Shown here one piece after another: positions 45,650-56,845 of a stretch of DNA of 64,000 nt. The stretch comes from Saposhnikovia divaricata (Eukaryota > Streptophyta > Magnoliopsida > Apiales > Apiaceae). Each line of letters starts with the position of its first letter. Position 1 is the stretch's first letter. The notes under the pieces were generated by a model. It saw nothing but the letters and a program-made list of their open reading frames with translations, was not told the DNA's origin and searched no databases. The position numbers and the translations under genes were made by a program. The stretch spans positions 114,134,046-114,198,045 of the forward strand of contig CM071600.1 of the NCBI GenBank assembly GCA_036435485.1, written 5' to 3'.

Positions 45650-48600
45650 ATGATGTCGTCGTTGTTACTAATAATCATTATAGCGTTAGCCAGCAGCTGC
45701 TGCTGCAAAGCCTCATCTTCTTCTTGCGGTAATATTGGTAATATAAGCTGCCCTTTTTATCTAAGTGGCCAACAACACAAATGTCGCAGTTTCAGCTATG
45801 AACTCTCTTGCGATCGAGAACAATCTTACTACTATACAAGTTGCCAAATATTACAGCTTTTATGTGGAGGCTATTGATTATATGAATTCTTCTGTTCGGC
45901 TTATCGATTCAGGGCTAGCTACAAATAACTATTCATGTTCCTCCATGCCTCTTCATCCTTTCTTCAATAAAAGAAAATATGTTTACGGAACCATTTCTCC
46001 GATTGGGGAGTTGAATAGGCCAGTAACATATATTGACTGCCCGGCTCCTGTTGGAATTTCATCAACTCGGTACATACCAACACCTCCTTGCTCATCATCA
46101 GTCTCTTCCTACGTGGTCATTGGATACATGAATTCCTCCGAGGTAGAAAACAAATATTGCACGATTAGGAAGACAACTTGGATGTCATCCCAGTGGCCGA
46201 GCATTAATAAAACATCATTCTTGGACACTGACGATATGGTTTTATGGGGTAGAGCTTTCATTCAAATATTTATCCTGTCTGAAGTGTCATGCTCCTCGAT
46301 CACACTATTGCCGGAGTGTAATAGGGAATGAAAATCCTGACGTTTACTGCGACAGTGAGTATTTTATGTCCTTTAGTTAATTGGTTGACGTTCGTATTAA
46401 CAGCTTATTTCACTATCCACATAAATTTAAACCATTCTCTCATATTACATATTTTCACCTTTCTTCAGGACGCCTTGTTAAACGTTGAGCGCAAACTTTA
46501 ATTTTGAGAAAATATTTGGTTTCAAAGTTTAATTTTCCGTTTGCATATTACAAGTTTGCTAAACATTTTTGCATGTCTTGTAGGCTTGTGGTCCTACCTT
46601 TGGTTAATCATCCTGGGTGAGCAATCCAATGATATCCCTCTCATTCACTCTGTCCAGTAATCTTTAAAGTCATATTGAACATATTTCTGTTCTTTCTACC
46701 TTCTTATCATCGCCACGGCACAGAACTTGCAGGTCTGCTCTGGGGTAAGATCTTAAACCTCACAATGACTACTTCCTTTTTATTAGAAGAGTTAATTGCC
46801 ACTTATAACTATATGATCAGGAACTTCGATTTTTTAAATATTGTGTTTAGTCGGCTGAATATATAGTAAGAATATGGAATTTGTACAAAACAAAGTTTCT
46901 CTATTGCTAATGCTGAACAACTTGGCATGTTTTATAGGTGGTTGGGTCTTCGTCCTACTAATGGTGCCTCTGGGTGAGCTATTTTAAATACTTTTGCTAT
47001 CTAATTTGTGATCCAATCATTTCTTAAATGATTTTTAACATTTTGACCCGTTTGTTGAACCATGACCTCACAGGACTACTAATTATTTGTGATCGAATCT
47101 CATACATTCTTGGTAAGACGTTACACTTCACAATGACCGTCTTTTAAGTTTGAGGTGTTAGAATAATTGCCATGCATAAAAGATTGTGAATAATTTCTAC
47201 TTACACTTCTTGATGCATATGAACAGTAACGTTTGCAGCAAAATATATTCTAAAATATTTATACAACATATAATAGCAGAACGTAAATCATTATAATTTT
47301 ACAATTTTGAAATGGTACTTGAATACAAAAAATCCGCGTTGCTCTTTTATTAGTGTGAGGATTTTTATTGAAGTGCCTATAAGTGAATTTGTGCAACATT
47401 AATTAAGAATAATGCTAGGTACCTCGAATTGTACCTCAAATTTTTTCCAAATTACACGTCTCACTATCTCACTATCTGATTGGTTATAATTATAGTGAAC
47501 CCGCCAGGATCATATCAATCTCACCAATTAAAATTTTCCATACTCATCCATGCCACATCATTTGATAGCATTTTTTGGTACCAATTTAGAATACCTAGCA
47601 TTACTCATTAATTATTAGAGTTCAAGGAAAATTGACCCCCAAGCTTGCAATTGTGCTATGTGGGATGCTCTAGTGGTTGAAGATCATGTTTTATAGTGGA
47701 TCGAATGATTCTTATATGTATGGATATGATTAAAAATAGTTTAAAAAAAAATTTATTTACGAGCATGCAGATAAACTTGCAATATAAACCAATTAGCAAA
47801 AAAAAAAAAAAAAAAAAAAGAGAGTTACACTCCAAAGAATTAAGATTTCTGATGTAATCTTTCGCATACACTCTCTTGTAGTTTTATGTTCTGTCTTTCT
47901 GCAGCAATGGCCCTAGCCCTAGGTGCAAGATATTTGTGCGGAATAGCATTTTTATCTGTATTTCTAATCTATAAATTGAGGAGAAGACATTTATCGGCAT
48001 ATGACACCATTGAAGACTTCCTGCAAGGTCAAAATAATCTCGTACCTATTAGGTACAGTTATTCCCAAATCAAGAAATTCACCAAAGGATTCAATGATAA
48101 ACTTGGCGAAGGAGGCTTTGGTACTGTGTATAAAGGAAAGCTAAGAAGTGGCCTTCTTGTAGCTGTAAAAATATTAAGCAACTCCAAGGCTAGCGGCCAA
48201 GATTTCATCAATGAAGTTGGTACAATTGGTAGAATCCACCATATTAGCGTTGTGAGGCTCGTTGGTTTTTGCGTTGAGGGTTCAAAACGGGCTCTCATAT
48301 ATGAGTTCATGCCTAATGGATCTCTTGATAAATACATTTTCGAAGAAAAAGATGGAACTGAAGTACGAACAACCACTTTGAGCAGTGAAATGATTTATGA
48401 GATCTCATGCAAAGTAGCCTGTGGCATTGAGTACTTACATCGAGGTTGTGACATTCAAATCTTGCATTTTGATATCAAGCCTCATAATATCCTCCTCGAT
48501 GAAAATTTCAATCCAAAAATATCTGATTTTGGTCTTGCAAAATTACGTGCAACAGATGATAGTACTGTGACTATGACTGCAGCAAGGGGAACAATGGGTT

Positions 48601-49007
48601 ACATGGCTCCAGAATTATTTTACAAAAATATTGGAGGTGTTTCTAATAAGGCTGATGTTTATAGTTTTGGAATGTTGTTGATGGAAATGGCAGGTAGAAG
48701 AAGAAATTTGAATCCATTTGTGGATGGAAGTAGCCAAATTTACTTCCCTTCATGGATTTATGACCAAATTAGCAAAGAGAATGATATTAAAATGGAACAT
48801 GCTACTGACAATGAAAGGGAGTTGATTAAGAAGTTGATTATCGTAGCAATGTGGTGTATACAAATGAAGCCAACTGAGCGTCCTTCAATGAACAAAGTTA
48901 TTGAAATGCTTGAAGGGGACCTCAATATTTTAGTGATGCCTCCTAAACCTCTGATATGTCCCCAAGGGCCCCTAGTTGGGGATCAAGAACTAAATCTTAC
49001 ATCTTGA
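45650..49007 (+). pseudogene. LRK10L: LRK10-like receptor kinase with frameshifted ectodomain, intact kinase (copy c)
   Basis: Membrane receptor kinase of the LRK10-like/WAK-associated type. Exon 1 (45650-46354) has a signal peptide (MMSSLLLIIIIALASS), then CGNIGNISCPFYLSG and YELSC of a GUB_WAK-like domain. A 4-bp insertion near 45813 (GCGATCGAG versus GCGAG in copy c') shifts frame. A second shift near 46250 precedes the cysteine motif SCLKCHAPRSHYC. Three phase-1 mini-exons follow: 46584-46616, 46938-46973, 47074-47112. The kinase exon 47905-49007 is open: membrane segment, GEGGFGTVYKG, VAVKIL, HFDIKPHNILLD, DFGLAK, GYMAPE, ERPSM. The two ectodomain shifts suggest a pseudogene, unless they are assembly errors; the kinase shows no decay. 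It faces the minus-strand RLK at 50742 tail to tail. Confidence 0.8.
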
Positions 49008-50741
49008 AAGCAGTGATTTGATGCCATAGTTCTGTATATGAACAAGAAAGTGTCAGCCTACTAAATCACTTGACTTGCAATATAAGTTTATATTGTGAAT
49101 CACGATGAGCTCCTTTTCATCCAATGTACCTTTATCACCTAGCTCAAGTAAATTGGATTTTGTATCTTCTGAATTATCTTAAGAAGAAATACAATTAATA
49201 AGTTTTACAATAATTGTCAGCGTTTGAATTCAGTTTTATAAGCTTCTCATATGGCTATAAAGCTCAAGTAGTCAAATATGCTTTTCTTCCAGGTTTAGGA
49301 CCTCACCCGTTGTTCCAGAAAATGTTATACTAGAACATAAGCGGGAAAAGAAGATTTCAGGTATCAAATGTCTATAAATCAAATTGATTGGTACAAAGCC
49401 ATTGTTATATATAGACTCATCTTCATAGTGGAATTCGCCAGGTTTGTTCACTGATGTAGAATATAGTTTCCCAAGTCCCTAACCCATTATCGACTAATCT
49501 TATTAGTTAATTTTTATAGGTTTGTTCACTGAATTTATTTGTTAAGTCTTTCTTCTTTTCTGCAGATTCTTTCAAACTCTTCGTTTTTTATTCTCTGTTT
49601 TCACTTATCCAAAGGATGCGCAGAAGAAAACTCTATGTTGTAACCACGTTCACGTTAGAGTGTTGGATTTGTCTTAAACCAGATGGGATTGGGTTCCTAA
49701 ACAAGAAACAACTGAAGTCGCCTTTATGGTCTCAGATTCCTACTTCAGAGGATTTGCATTCCCTGTCAAACAGTGTTAATAAAACTGCAATTCATTTAAA
49801 AAAAATTTAACCTATCGTCACCGGTGAGCATTCAACCACGGCCTCCAATGAGAACTACTAGTATCTTATATGCCAAAAACACAGATCTATTGCCATCTAT
49901 GTATAGTTGAATGTTTTCTTTTATATCGGTTGAGTACACCTGTCGCTGCTACCTACGTAATCAGCACCATCAAGGTATCAGCTCTGATGTGGAATATGTG
50001 CAGAAACGCAACACCATCTGCATCAAGCCAGAGAAATATCAGTTCGGTCATCTATTAACAGTGGTACACCATTTAATCACTGACAATAAATTGTAGAAAA
50101 TGAGATTATATAGATAGATTGAGAAAAAGTAACAACAGAAATGAACAAAAATATATACAAAAAACGGCAAGGCTAAATTAGATCATACATTGTGTTTGAA
50201 CAAGGCGTTGGTGGAAGGCATGTCTACGTGAGGAAGGTAGGAGTCCTCTTACATCTATTTTACGCTCTTATCTTTAAAAATCTATAATCGTTATTGAGAT
50301 GAGAATTTCTAGGTACATGTTAAGTCAACAGCTCTTTTAAAACCTCAAGAAGGTAGGAGTTAGGATTTATTGGGTCTTGTTTATATATCTTTGATGGTAT
50401 AGCTAGCCCCTCATCTATTGGAGCTTGTGTGAAAATGAAATAAGCTATATCCAACAGAAAGATTAAATATCTCAGCATTTTCGTATTTCATAGCATATAT
50501 TGAGTAGAGATATAAAGCTCACCTACGCAGAATAAAGAACGTTTTTCAGATAGTCCATGTCTAAAGAAACCATAATCACATGAACAAGAATACATATTTC
50601 CATATACAGTTTCACATGAACAAGAATACATATTTCCAGATAAAAGAAAGGTTTACATGAACAAGAATACATATTTCCAGATACAGTTTCAAGGATTTTG
50701 TTTACATAAAATTGACCAAGGCACCTTGCTCCAACTCGTAA
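49008..50741. other. Spacer between convergent RLK genes
   Basis: Holds the 3' ends of both genes and the stretch 49300-49600 shared with 11061-11470. Two short plus frames (49616-49810 and 49870-50058) have no recognised domain. No transposon ends seen. Confidence 0.5.
50579..50695. repeat. Three copies of a CATGAACAAGAATACATATT unit
   Basis: Near-identical 25-bp units beginning at about 50579, 50618 and 50656, separated by 13-15 bases, just beyond the stop codon of the minus-strand RLK (probable 3' UTR). Confidence 0.8.
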
Positions 50742-53700
50742 TCACTCTAATTCTGATATAACTTCAAGCTCGTTGGCGAATGTCCTAGCAGGTGCTGCTG
50801 CGAATGCATTTCTTGAACTTGAACTAAATGGATTTGGAGGTATGGTCGGGCAATCTTCTCCTTCGAGCATTTGGATCACATGTTTCATTGAAGGTCTGTC
50901 TGCTGGATGCCAATTCACACACCAAAGTCCCACAATTGTTAGCTTCCTTTTTATGTTGCTATCACCCTCTTCCTCAATCTGATTCGTCTCCCTCCCTTGC
51001 TCAAGCTGATGGTAAATCCACTCAGGGAAATATACTTCGCTCGTGTTCTCGGTTGTTATTGAAGTATGATTTCTTGCTCCAACCATTTCAAGCAACAACA
51101 TCCCAAAGCTATAAACATCTGACTTGGATGATACCTTTCCGAAATTCCTAGAGAACACTTCTGGAGCAATATAACCTACTGTCCCCCTAGCCATAGTCAT
51201 GGAAACTATGCTTTGGCCTTTGGTACACAATTTTGCCAAACCAAAATCAGAGATTTTTGGATTAAAATTCTGGTCCAACAAGATGTTATGAGGTTTAATA
51301 TCGAAGTGTAGGATTCGTTGGGCGCACCCTTGGTGAAGATACTCGATTCCTTTGGCGATCCCTAGAGCAATTTCTTCCATCTTTTCCCAACCAAGGAACC
51401 CGTTTCTGCGATTTTCTTTAGAATAGACATACTTTTCTAGTGAATTTTTTGGCAGAAACTCATACACAAGAGCTCGCCTACAGCCATCCGCGCAATATCC
51501 AACCAGACGAACCACATTGACATGGTGGATTAAGCCGATAGTACTAACTTCATTTATAAAATCTTCTCCACTTCCTTTAGGATCAACCTTATCGTTTAAG
51601 ATCTTAACTGCAACTGGAACTTCATTTGAAAGCTGTCCCTTAAACACTGAACCATAACCTCCTTCCCCTAATTTGACTTTGAAATGCTTGCTTATCTTTT
51701 TAATGTCAGCATAAGAGTATCTTGTGGGCTTAAGAGCTCTGTAGTCCTCCAGAAACATTTCAATCTTCTGCTGGTAATTTTTCTTTTGCTTATACAAGTA
51801 TATAACATAGCAAAATGCTACAAGGATAAATGACAGGAGTAAGATCCCTCCAACTTTACCTACATACTTCAAAAAACATGATAAGAGTTCAAAACACTAA
51901 AAAATGATTTCTAAAGAAACAAAGAAAAATATTGTTCATGTTAGGAATCTGCCCGATTCCCTGCGAATGCGGAAGCGATTTGGTAACTATGTGTGCTTAC
52001 ATCCCACTAATATACGTGATAGTAATAAAGCAACAAACCAACAATACAGTAAAAGAGACAAGAGATTTAACGTGGTTCGACCCAGCCTACATCCACAAGA
52101 GTAACAACTTCACACCAGATAAAAGAGATTACAATATCCGGGTAACCGGCCCCTGAATTTTATACACAAATTCAGCCCTACGATACCTATTATGTATATC
52201 CCCAACTCACAGAAGTGTTTATCTCAAAACCTCCCCCTATCACTGTTTCCCGACAACCTTTCCTTCTCTCCCTCTCCCAACCCGGACAGTGCCACACAAC
52301 CTGATAGAAAGACCTCTGCAGCGGGACCACCTCCGATGGCTGCAGTCAGACCCAAGTACCCTAAGGAATAGTTTAGGCACGAGGACCTTCTATCCCGACA
52401 CTTACGGACTATCTAGCAGCTAATGAGAGAAAAGAGAGAGGTGTAATAACTAATGAATGGGAGAGGGGTATTTATAAGAGATAGATGTGTAGTAGGTGGT
52501 GGTAGGTGAAGAGAAGGTTGGTGGAGTTTGGAAAGATCAACAAAGATGGCCGCCTAACAATCTCCCCCTCTTTCCAAACTCACAGCTCTTCACTTGCACT
52601 CCATACCTGCGCCCTGTTGGCACAACTCCAACTTTTCCTCGATCCGTATCATTCCCTACGACAAAACTCCCCCCGAGTCCAAGACTCCAAACTATACCCT
52701 AGTTTGCACATTCATTCTCGAATGCCCACTTGCTATACACACAAGTGTAACATTGACCTCTATTTGTCCAACTACATACATGTGAAGCAATCTGTTGTAT
52801 ACACACATACTCACTTGATTCACGTCGGCCAATCCTATATGTAGTCCATCACACACGCAAGTGTGACAATCACACACACAAGTGTGACCATCGATCTTTC
52901 ATTTACTCCCCAATTGCATATCAAACAAATCAATCTGTTGCATGGTTCACTGCTCACTTGATTTGTGTTGATCGATGCCCATATGCAGCTGCAACACACC
53001 AACTACTCGTTGATGTCATGGAAGCCCTTCGACCAAGCATCTATCCCAGCAGTCTTTACACCATCGTCTAGACTGGAAGGCAATACAACCGCAGCAGTAT
53101 CCTTCAAGTCAATCTTCCCTCGTGCACGAGATAACCAGATTTTCGAAGTTCCGGTACGTTCTGGCCACGTACTAATCAGACGATATATTCCCCCACGTAG
53201 CTCTCCCTTCATCTGAACCACACGGCCTCTTTTGATATTCATAGCTCCCCCTACTACAGAGCATCTGTAGCCTTCTGAAGCTAACCGACCGATAGATATT
53301 AGATTCTTCCTCAGCTTAGGCACATATCTTACCCCGTTCAAGCTGCGAACTATTCCATCGAACATTTTGATTTTCACAATTCCAATCCCCTTGATCTCAC
53401 AAGTAGATCCATCAGCCAAAGAAACTGTTTCATTCTTTGTATCTTGGAATTTGTCAAAATGCCCCCTCTCGGAACATACATGGTAAGATGACCCTGAGTC
53501 TAATATCCATTCTCCTGGAGAACTAGTGCCTCGATTGAAGACGGTGCAAACATCTTCACAATCGAGAGTAACCACAGCCAATGATGCATCTGGATCCTTC
53601 TTATTAAGCGGACAATTCGACCTAATATGACCCCACTCCTTGCAACCAAAGCACTGCATGCCCTTATCACTGTATCTGGATTTACCCCTGCTATTGGTAG

Positions 53701-56262
53701 ATCTTCTCACAGCACCCCTTCCTCTATTATTTTGACTACGCAAAGCCAAAACTGTCATTCCGTCCTTGTCACCATCCTGGTTCTTCCTTCCAGCATTTGA
53801 CAAAAGTGCTGACTGAACCTCCTCCATTTTTAACGTGTCCTTTCCGTACAAAATGGTTGTGACCAAATGATCGAATGACTCCGGAAGCGAAGTAAGAAGA
53901 ATAAGGGCCTTATCTTCTTCCTCCAATTTTACATCAACCTTTTCAAGTTGATCAACAATACCATTAAACACATTCTTGTGCTCAATAACATTGCCTTGAG
54001 CTGCCATCTTCAGCTTGTATAACTCGCGTTTCAGATTTAACTTTGTAGTCAAGTTCTTCCCGAGATACAATGTCTCCAACTTTGACCATAATTCCTTCGG
54101 CGTGCTTTCGTCAACAATATTATTGATAATGTTATCAGCAATGCATAGTCTGATGGTACTCATGCATTGCGACTCAGCATCCTCCCAATCTTCAGTGCTC
54201 ATTGTTGTTGGCTTTCCCTCCTTCCCCTTCAAAGCCCTTGCTAGCTTCTGTTGGGTTAGGATTTCCTTTACCCTTCTCTGCCAAAGAGTAAAACTTCCTT
54301 TACCATAATAAGGAGTCACATTGAATCCTCTAATACTTGTCATGATCTCCGTTTGTATACACAAACCAATCCAAACAACTAAATCAATTGGCCAGGTAAG
54401 TGTAAGAAACAATGGGAGCACTTCCGTCAAAACGGCGCCTTATTAGACAACCACTTTTCTTAACGACTTTCCTTCGGCACCAATAATTTAGACACAACTA
54501 GCTCTGATGCCAACTGTTAGGAATCTGCCCGATTCCCTGCGAATGCGGAAGCGATTTGGTAACTATGTGTGCTTAGATCCCACAAATATACGTGATAGTA
54601 ATAAAGCAACAAACCAACAATACAGTAAAAGAGACAAGAGATTTAACGTGGTTCGGCCCAGCCTACATCCACAAGAGTAACAACTTCACACCAGATAAAA
54701 GAGATTACAATATCCGGGTAACCGGCCCCTGAATTTTATACACAAATTCAGCCCTACGATACCTATTATGTATATCCCCAACTCACTGAAGTGTTTATCT
54801 CAAAACCTCCCCCTATCACTGTTTCCCGACAACCTTTCCTTCTCTCCCTCTCCCAACCCGGACAGTGCCACACAACCTGATAGAAAGACCTCTGCAGCGG
54901 GACCACCTCCGATGGCTGCAGTCAGACCCAAGTACCCTAAGGAATAGTTTAGGCACGAGGACCTTCTATCCCGACACTTCCTGAAAGCGGGCTAAACCGG
55001 CTTTCCTACTAGACGGACTATCTAGCAGCTAATGAGAGAAGAGAGAAAAGAGAAAGGTGTAATAACTAATGAATGGGAGAGGGGTATTTATAAGAGTTAG
55101 ATGTGCAGTAGGTGGTGGTAGGTGAAGAGAAGGTTGGTGGAGTTTGGAAAGATCAACAAAGATGGCCGCCTAACAGTTCATAGCCAGTTGCTCCATATAA
55201 TCTCACAAACTACACAATCCTTCTGATGACTTATCCATTTTCAACCCCTAACCCCCACTCCCCTGTATCTAAAATTATAAGAACCAAAAAAGAATATAGT
55301 ACATGAAGAAAAATCGAAAATTGAAGACTCACCTGTTTTATGTGACGAGTGACCTGAAAATTAAAACACAAACCTTAATTACTTGCAAATTATAACTAGT
55401 ATTACCTAATTACATAAACTTCTAGAAATTTTCGGTACATAAGGAATATAATACAAGGAACAAACGGCTAACCTTTGGGTATGGGGTAGCACTGAGTTTC
55501 GGTAGTGCTGTTTGCTTTAAATTTGCAGTATTGTCCTTTGCCTTCGCAATCCCTACAGTTGGGTTGAGACCAAGACAATCCTCCCCCGAATAATGGAGTA
55601 TGTGAAATATTGTACAACTTGGTGCAAGATGTTAGAAGCGCTTCCGTAGTCCTCAAGTGAGAATAGACCACATAGACTTGAAAATTATGACCACTTAGAG
55701 AAGGAACGAGTTCAATAATATTATCGATTATGTCTATGTAGCCACTTCTTGATGAACATTTGTAGAAGGTATAGTCTGTTAAGTAGCGTGGATTGTCAAC
55801 TTGATATTCCCTCAGAGCAAATTGTTTAAAAGGAGAACGAGGAAGGTAGTAGCCAGAGTGTTGCATGATATTGGTTGACTTCGATAAAAAGTGAAGTTGC
55901 TGCGATTCGTAGTCAATGGAATCGACATAGGCCTCAACAGAGAATGAGAGATGAAGTCCAGGTTGAGAGGTGTTGACCTGGTGTTCGAACTTGAGTACCG
56001 GATAATGATCAGAAGCATTGCAAGAGAGTTCAAAGCCAGGAACACCACAGTGATCGGGCTTTAGCTGCTTATTAACTTCATCCGGCAAAATCCGATGGAA
56101 AGGGAATCGAATTTTGCTTCCTCCGTGGCACCTTGTGACACTGCATTCATCATATTGTGGAATTGCAACGCCAAGTTCACTCATGAAACAACATACAAAT
56201 ATAAGCAACTTTATTATATGAACAATAGCCATATCCATGTTCCAGCACCTATACTTGGGCAT
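50742..56262 (-). CDS. LRK10L: LRK10-like receptor kinase, apparently intact (copy b)
   Basis: Plasma-membrane Ser/Thr receptor kinase of the LRK10-like family. Exon 1 (56262-55473) begins with a signal peptide around MAIVHIIKLLIFVCCFMSEL, then CSVTRCHGGSKIRFPF (GUB_WAK-like) and a C-terminal cysteine block (GLSWSQPNCRDCEGKGQYC). A 21-bp phase-1 mini-exon lies at 55353-55333. The kinase exon is 51859-50742: membrane segment (GGILLLSFILVAFCYVIYLY), GEGGYGSVFKG, VAVKIL, HFDIKPHNILLD, DFGLAK, ARGTVGYIAPE, HPADRPSM, ending VISELE. All catalytic motifs are present and phases join, giving about 640 residues, normal for the family. Intron 2 carries a 3.2-kb Copia derivative in the same orientation, 79 bp upstream of the kinase exon acceptor. 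Ligand unknown; relatives include the wheat Lr10 rust-resistance kinase. Confidence 0.88.
51939..52559 (-). repeat. TR-GAG-like element, 3' LTR (left)
   Basis: 621 bp. Lacks the ~37-bp segment around GAAAGCGGGCTAAACCGG found in the right LTR; several SNPs otherwise. Confidence 0.93.
53003..54343 (-). CDS. Copia gag-protease with a short novel C-terminus
   Basis: Open frame of about 446 codons from MTSIRGFNVTPYYGKGSFTL (an upstream in-frame ATG at 54430 is less likely the start). It contains a UBN2-type Gag (LWSKLETLYLGKNLTTKLNL), a CCHC knuckle (CFGCKEWGHIRSNCPL) and an aspartic protease site (WILDSGSSYHVCSERG). A pre-integrase-like stretch follows (VRYVPKLRKNLISIGRLASE). After RLI the sequence no longer resembles Copia integrase and ends DAWSKGFHDINE. 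This is consistent with an internal deletion joining two distant parts. The frame has stayed open, suggesting the protein was useful to mobility until recently. Confidence 0.85.
   Translation of the reverse strand: MTSIRGFNVTPYYGKGSFTLWQRRVKEILTQQKLARALKGKEGKPTTMSTEDWEDAESQCMSTIRLCIADNIINNIVDESTPKELWSKLETLYLGKNLTTKLNLKRELYKLKMAAQGNVIEHKNVFNGIVDQLEKVDVKLEEEDKALILLTSLPESFDHLVTTILYGKDTLKMEEVQSALLSNAGRKNQDGDKDGMTVLALRSQNNRGRGAVRRSTNSRGKSRYSDKGMQCFGCKEWGHIRSNCPLNKKDPDASLAVVTLDCEDVCTVFNRGTSSPGEWILDSGSSYHVCSERGHFDKFQDTKNETVSLADGSTCEIKGIGIVKIKMFDGIVRSLNGVRYVPKLRKNLISIGRLASEGYRCSVVGGAMNIKRGRVVQMKGELRGGIYRLISTWPERTGTSKIWLSRARGKIDLKDTAAVVLPSSLDDGVKTAGIDAWSKGFHDINE
54515..55175 (-). repeat. TR-GAG-like element, 5' LTR (right)
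   Basis: 661 bp, followed by GTTCA. PBS lies immediately to the left on the plus strand (GCTCTGATGCCAAC). Confidence 0.93.
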
Positions 56263-56845
56263 CAGGTAAAGTGCTCATATCTTCAACTAGTATAGTTTAT
56301 GAGTGAATATTATGCTTGCAAAGGACAAGGGTAGTCGGAAAACTCACCAAAACGTAACAATTAAAATTAGCAAGAAAATTTGTCGAAATTACTTTTGGCA
56401 ATTTGCTGATATTATTAATACTAGTTAGCACAACTCTTTTTTAATATTTGTAATTATATTAGTTTATAATTTTTTAAATATTTTTCTGTTATTAGGTTTT
56501 TTCCATGGAATATGTTATTAGTTTACCTGAAATTTGAGTTAAAATTTGATATTAATTAAGTTTAAACGTTCACTTTATTTTTAATATTTGATATTAATTA
56601 GTTCTAAAATTAAGATTTGCAAGATTTACACTATTTTCACAGCTCATGAAACCTAAAAAAAACCTTTAATTGATGGTTTAATAATTAGTCCCTCCTATTA
56701 GATACAGAGGTTAAAAAAAGGGATAAGTTTAAAACTACCCATATAAACTATTAGATTTTTAAATATATACTACCAACCTTTCTAAAATTTTAAAAATACC
56801 GACCTTGTTTTCAAAATTCCAAAAATATTACCTTCCTCAGTTGCA
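56263..56845. other. Upstream region of RLK copy b
   Basis: AT-rich, no ORF. Presumed promoter of the minus-strand RLK. From 56720 the sequence becomes A-rich and leads into the palindrome. No element ends identified. Confidence 0.45.

Larger units (their letters stand above)
51939..55175 (-). mobile_element. Gag-protease-only Copia derivative (TR-GAG-like) in RLK intron
   Basis: 3237 bp, LTRs 51939-52559 (621 bp) and 54515-55175 (661 bp), TGTTAGGAAT...GCCTAACA, flanked by GTTCA at 51934-51938 and 55176-55180. PBS on the minus strand next to 54515 reads GTTGGCATCAGAGC (initiator-Met type). The PPT (AAAGAGGGGGAGAT) adjoins 52560. The interior encodes one gag-protease ORF and no integrase, RT or RNase H. 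The LTR length difference is mostly one ~37-bp segment present only on the right. Such elements must borrow RT and integrase from relatives. Confidence 0.92.
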
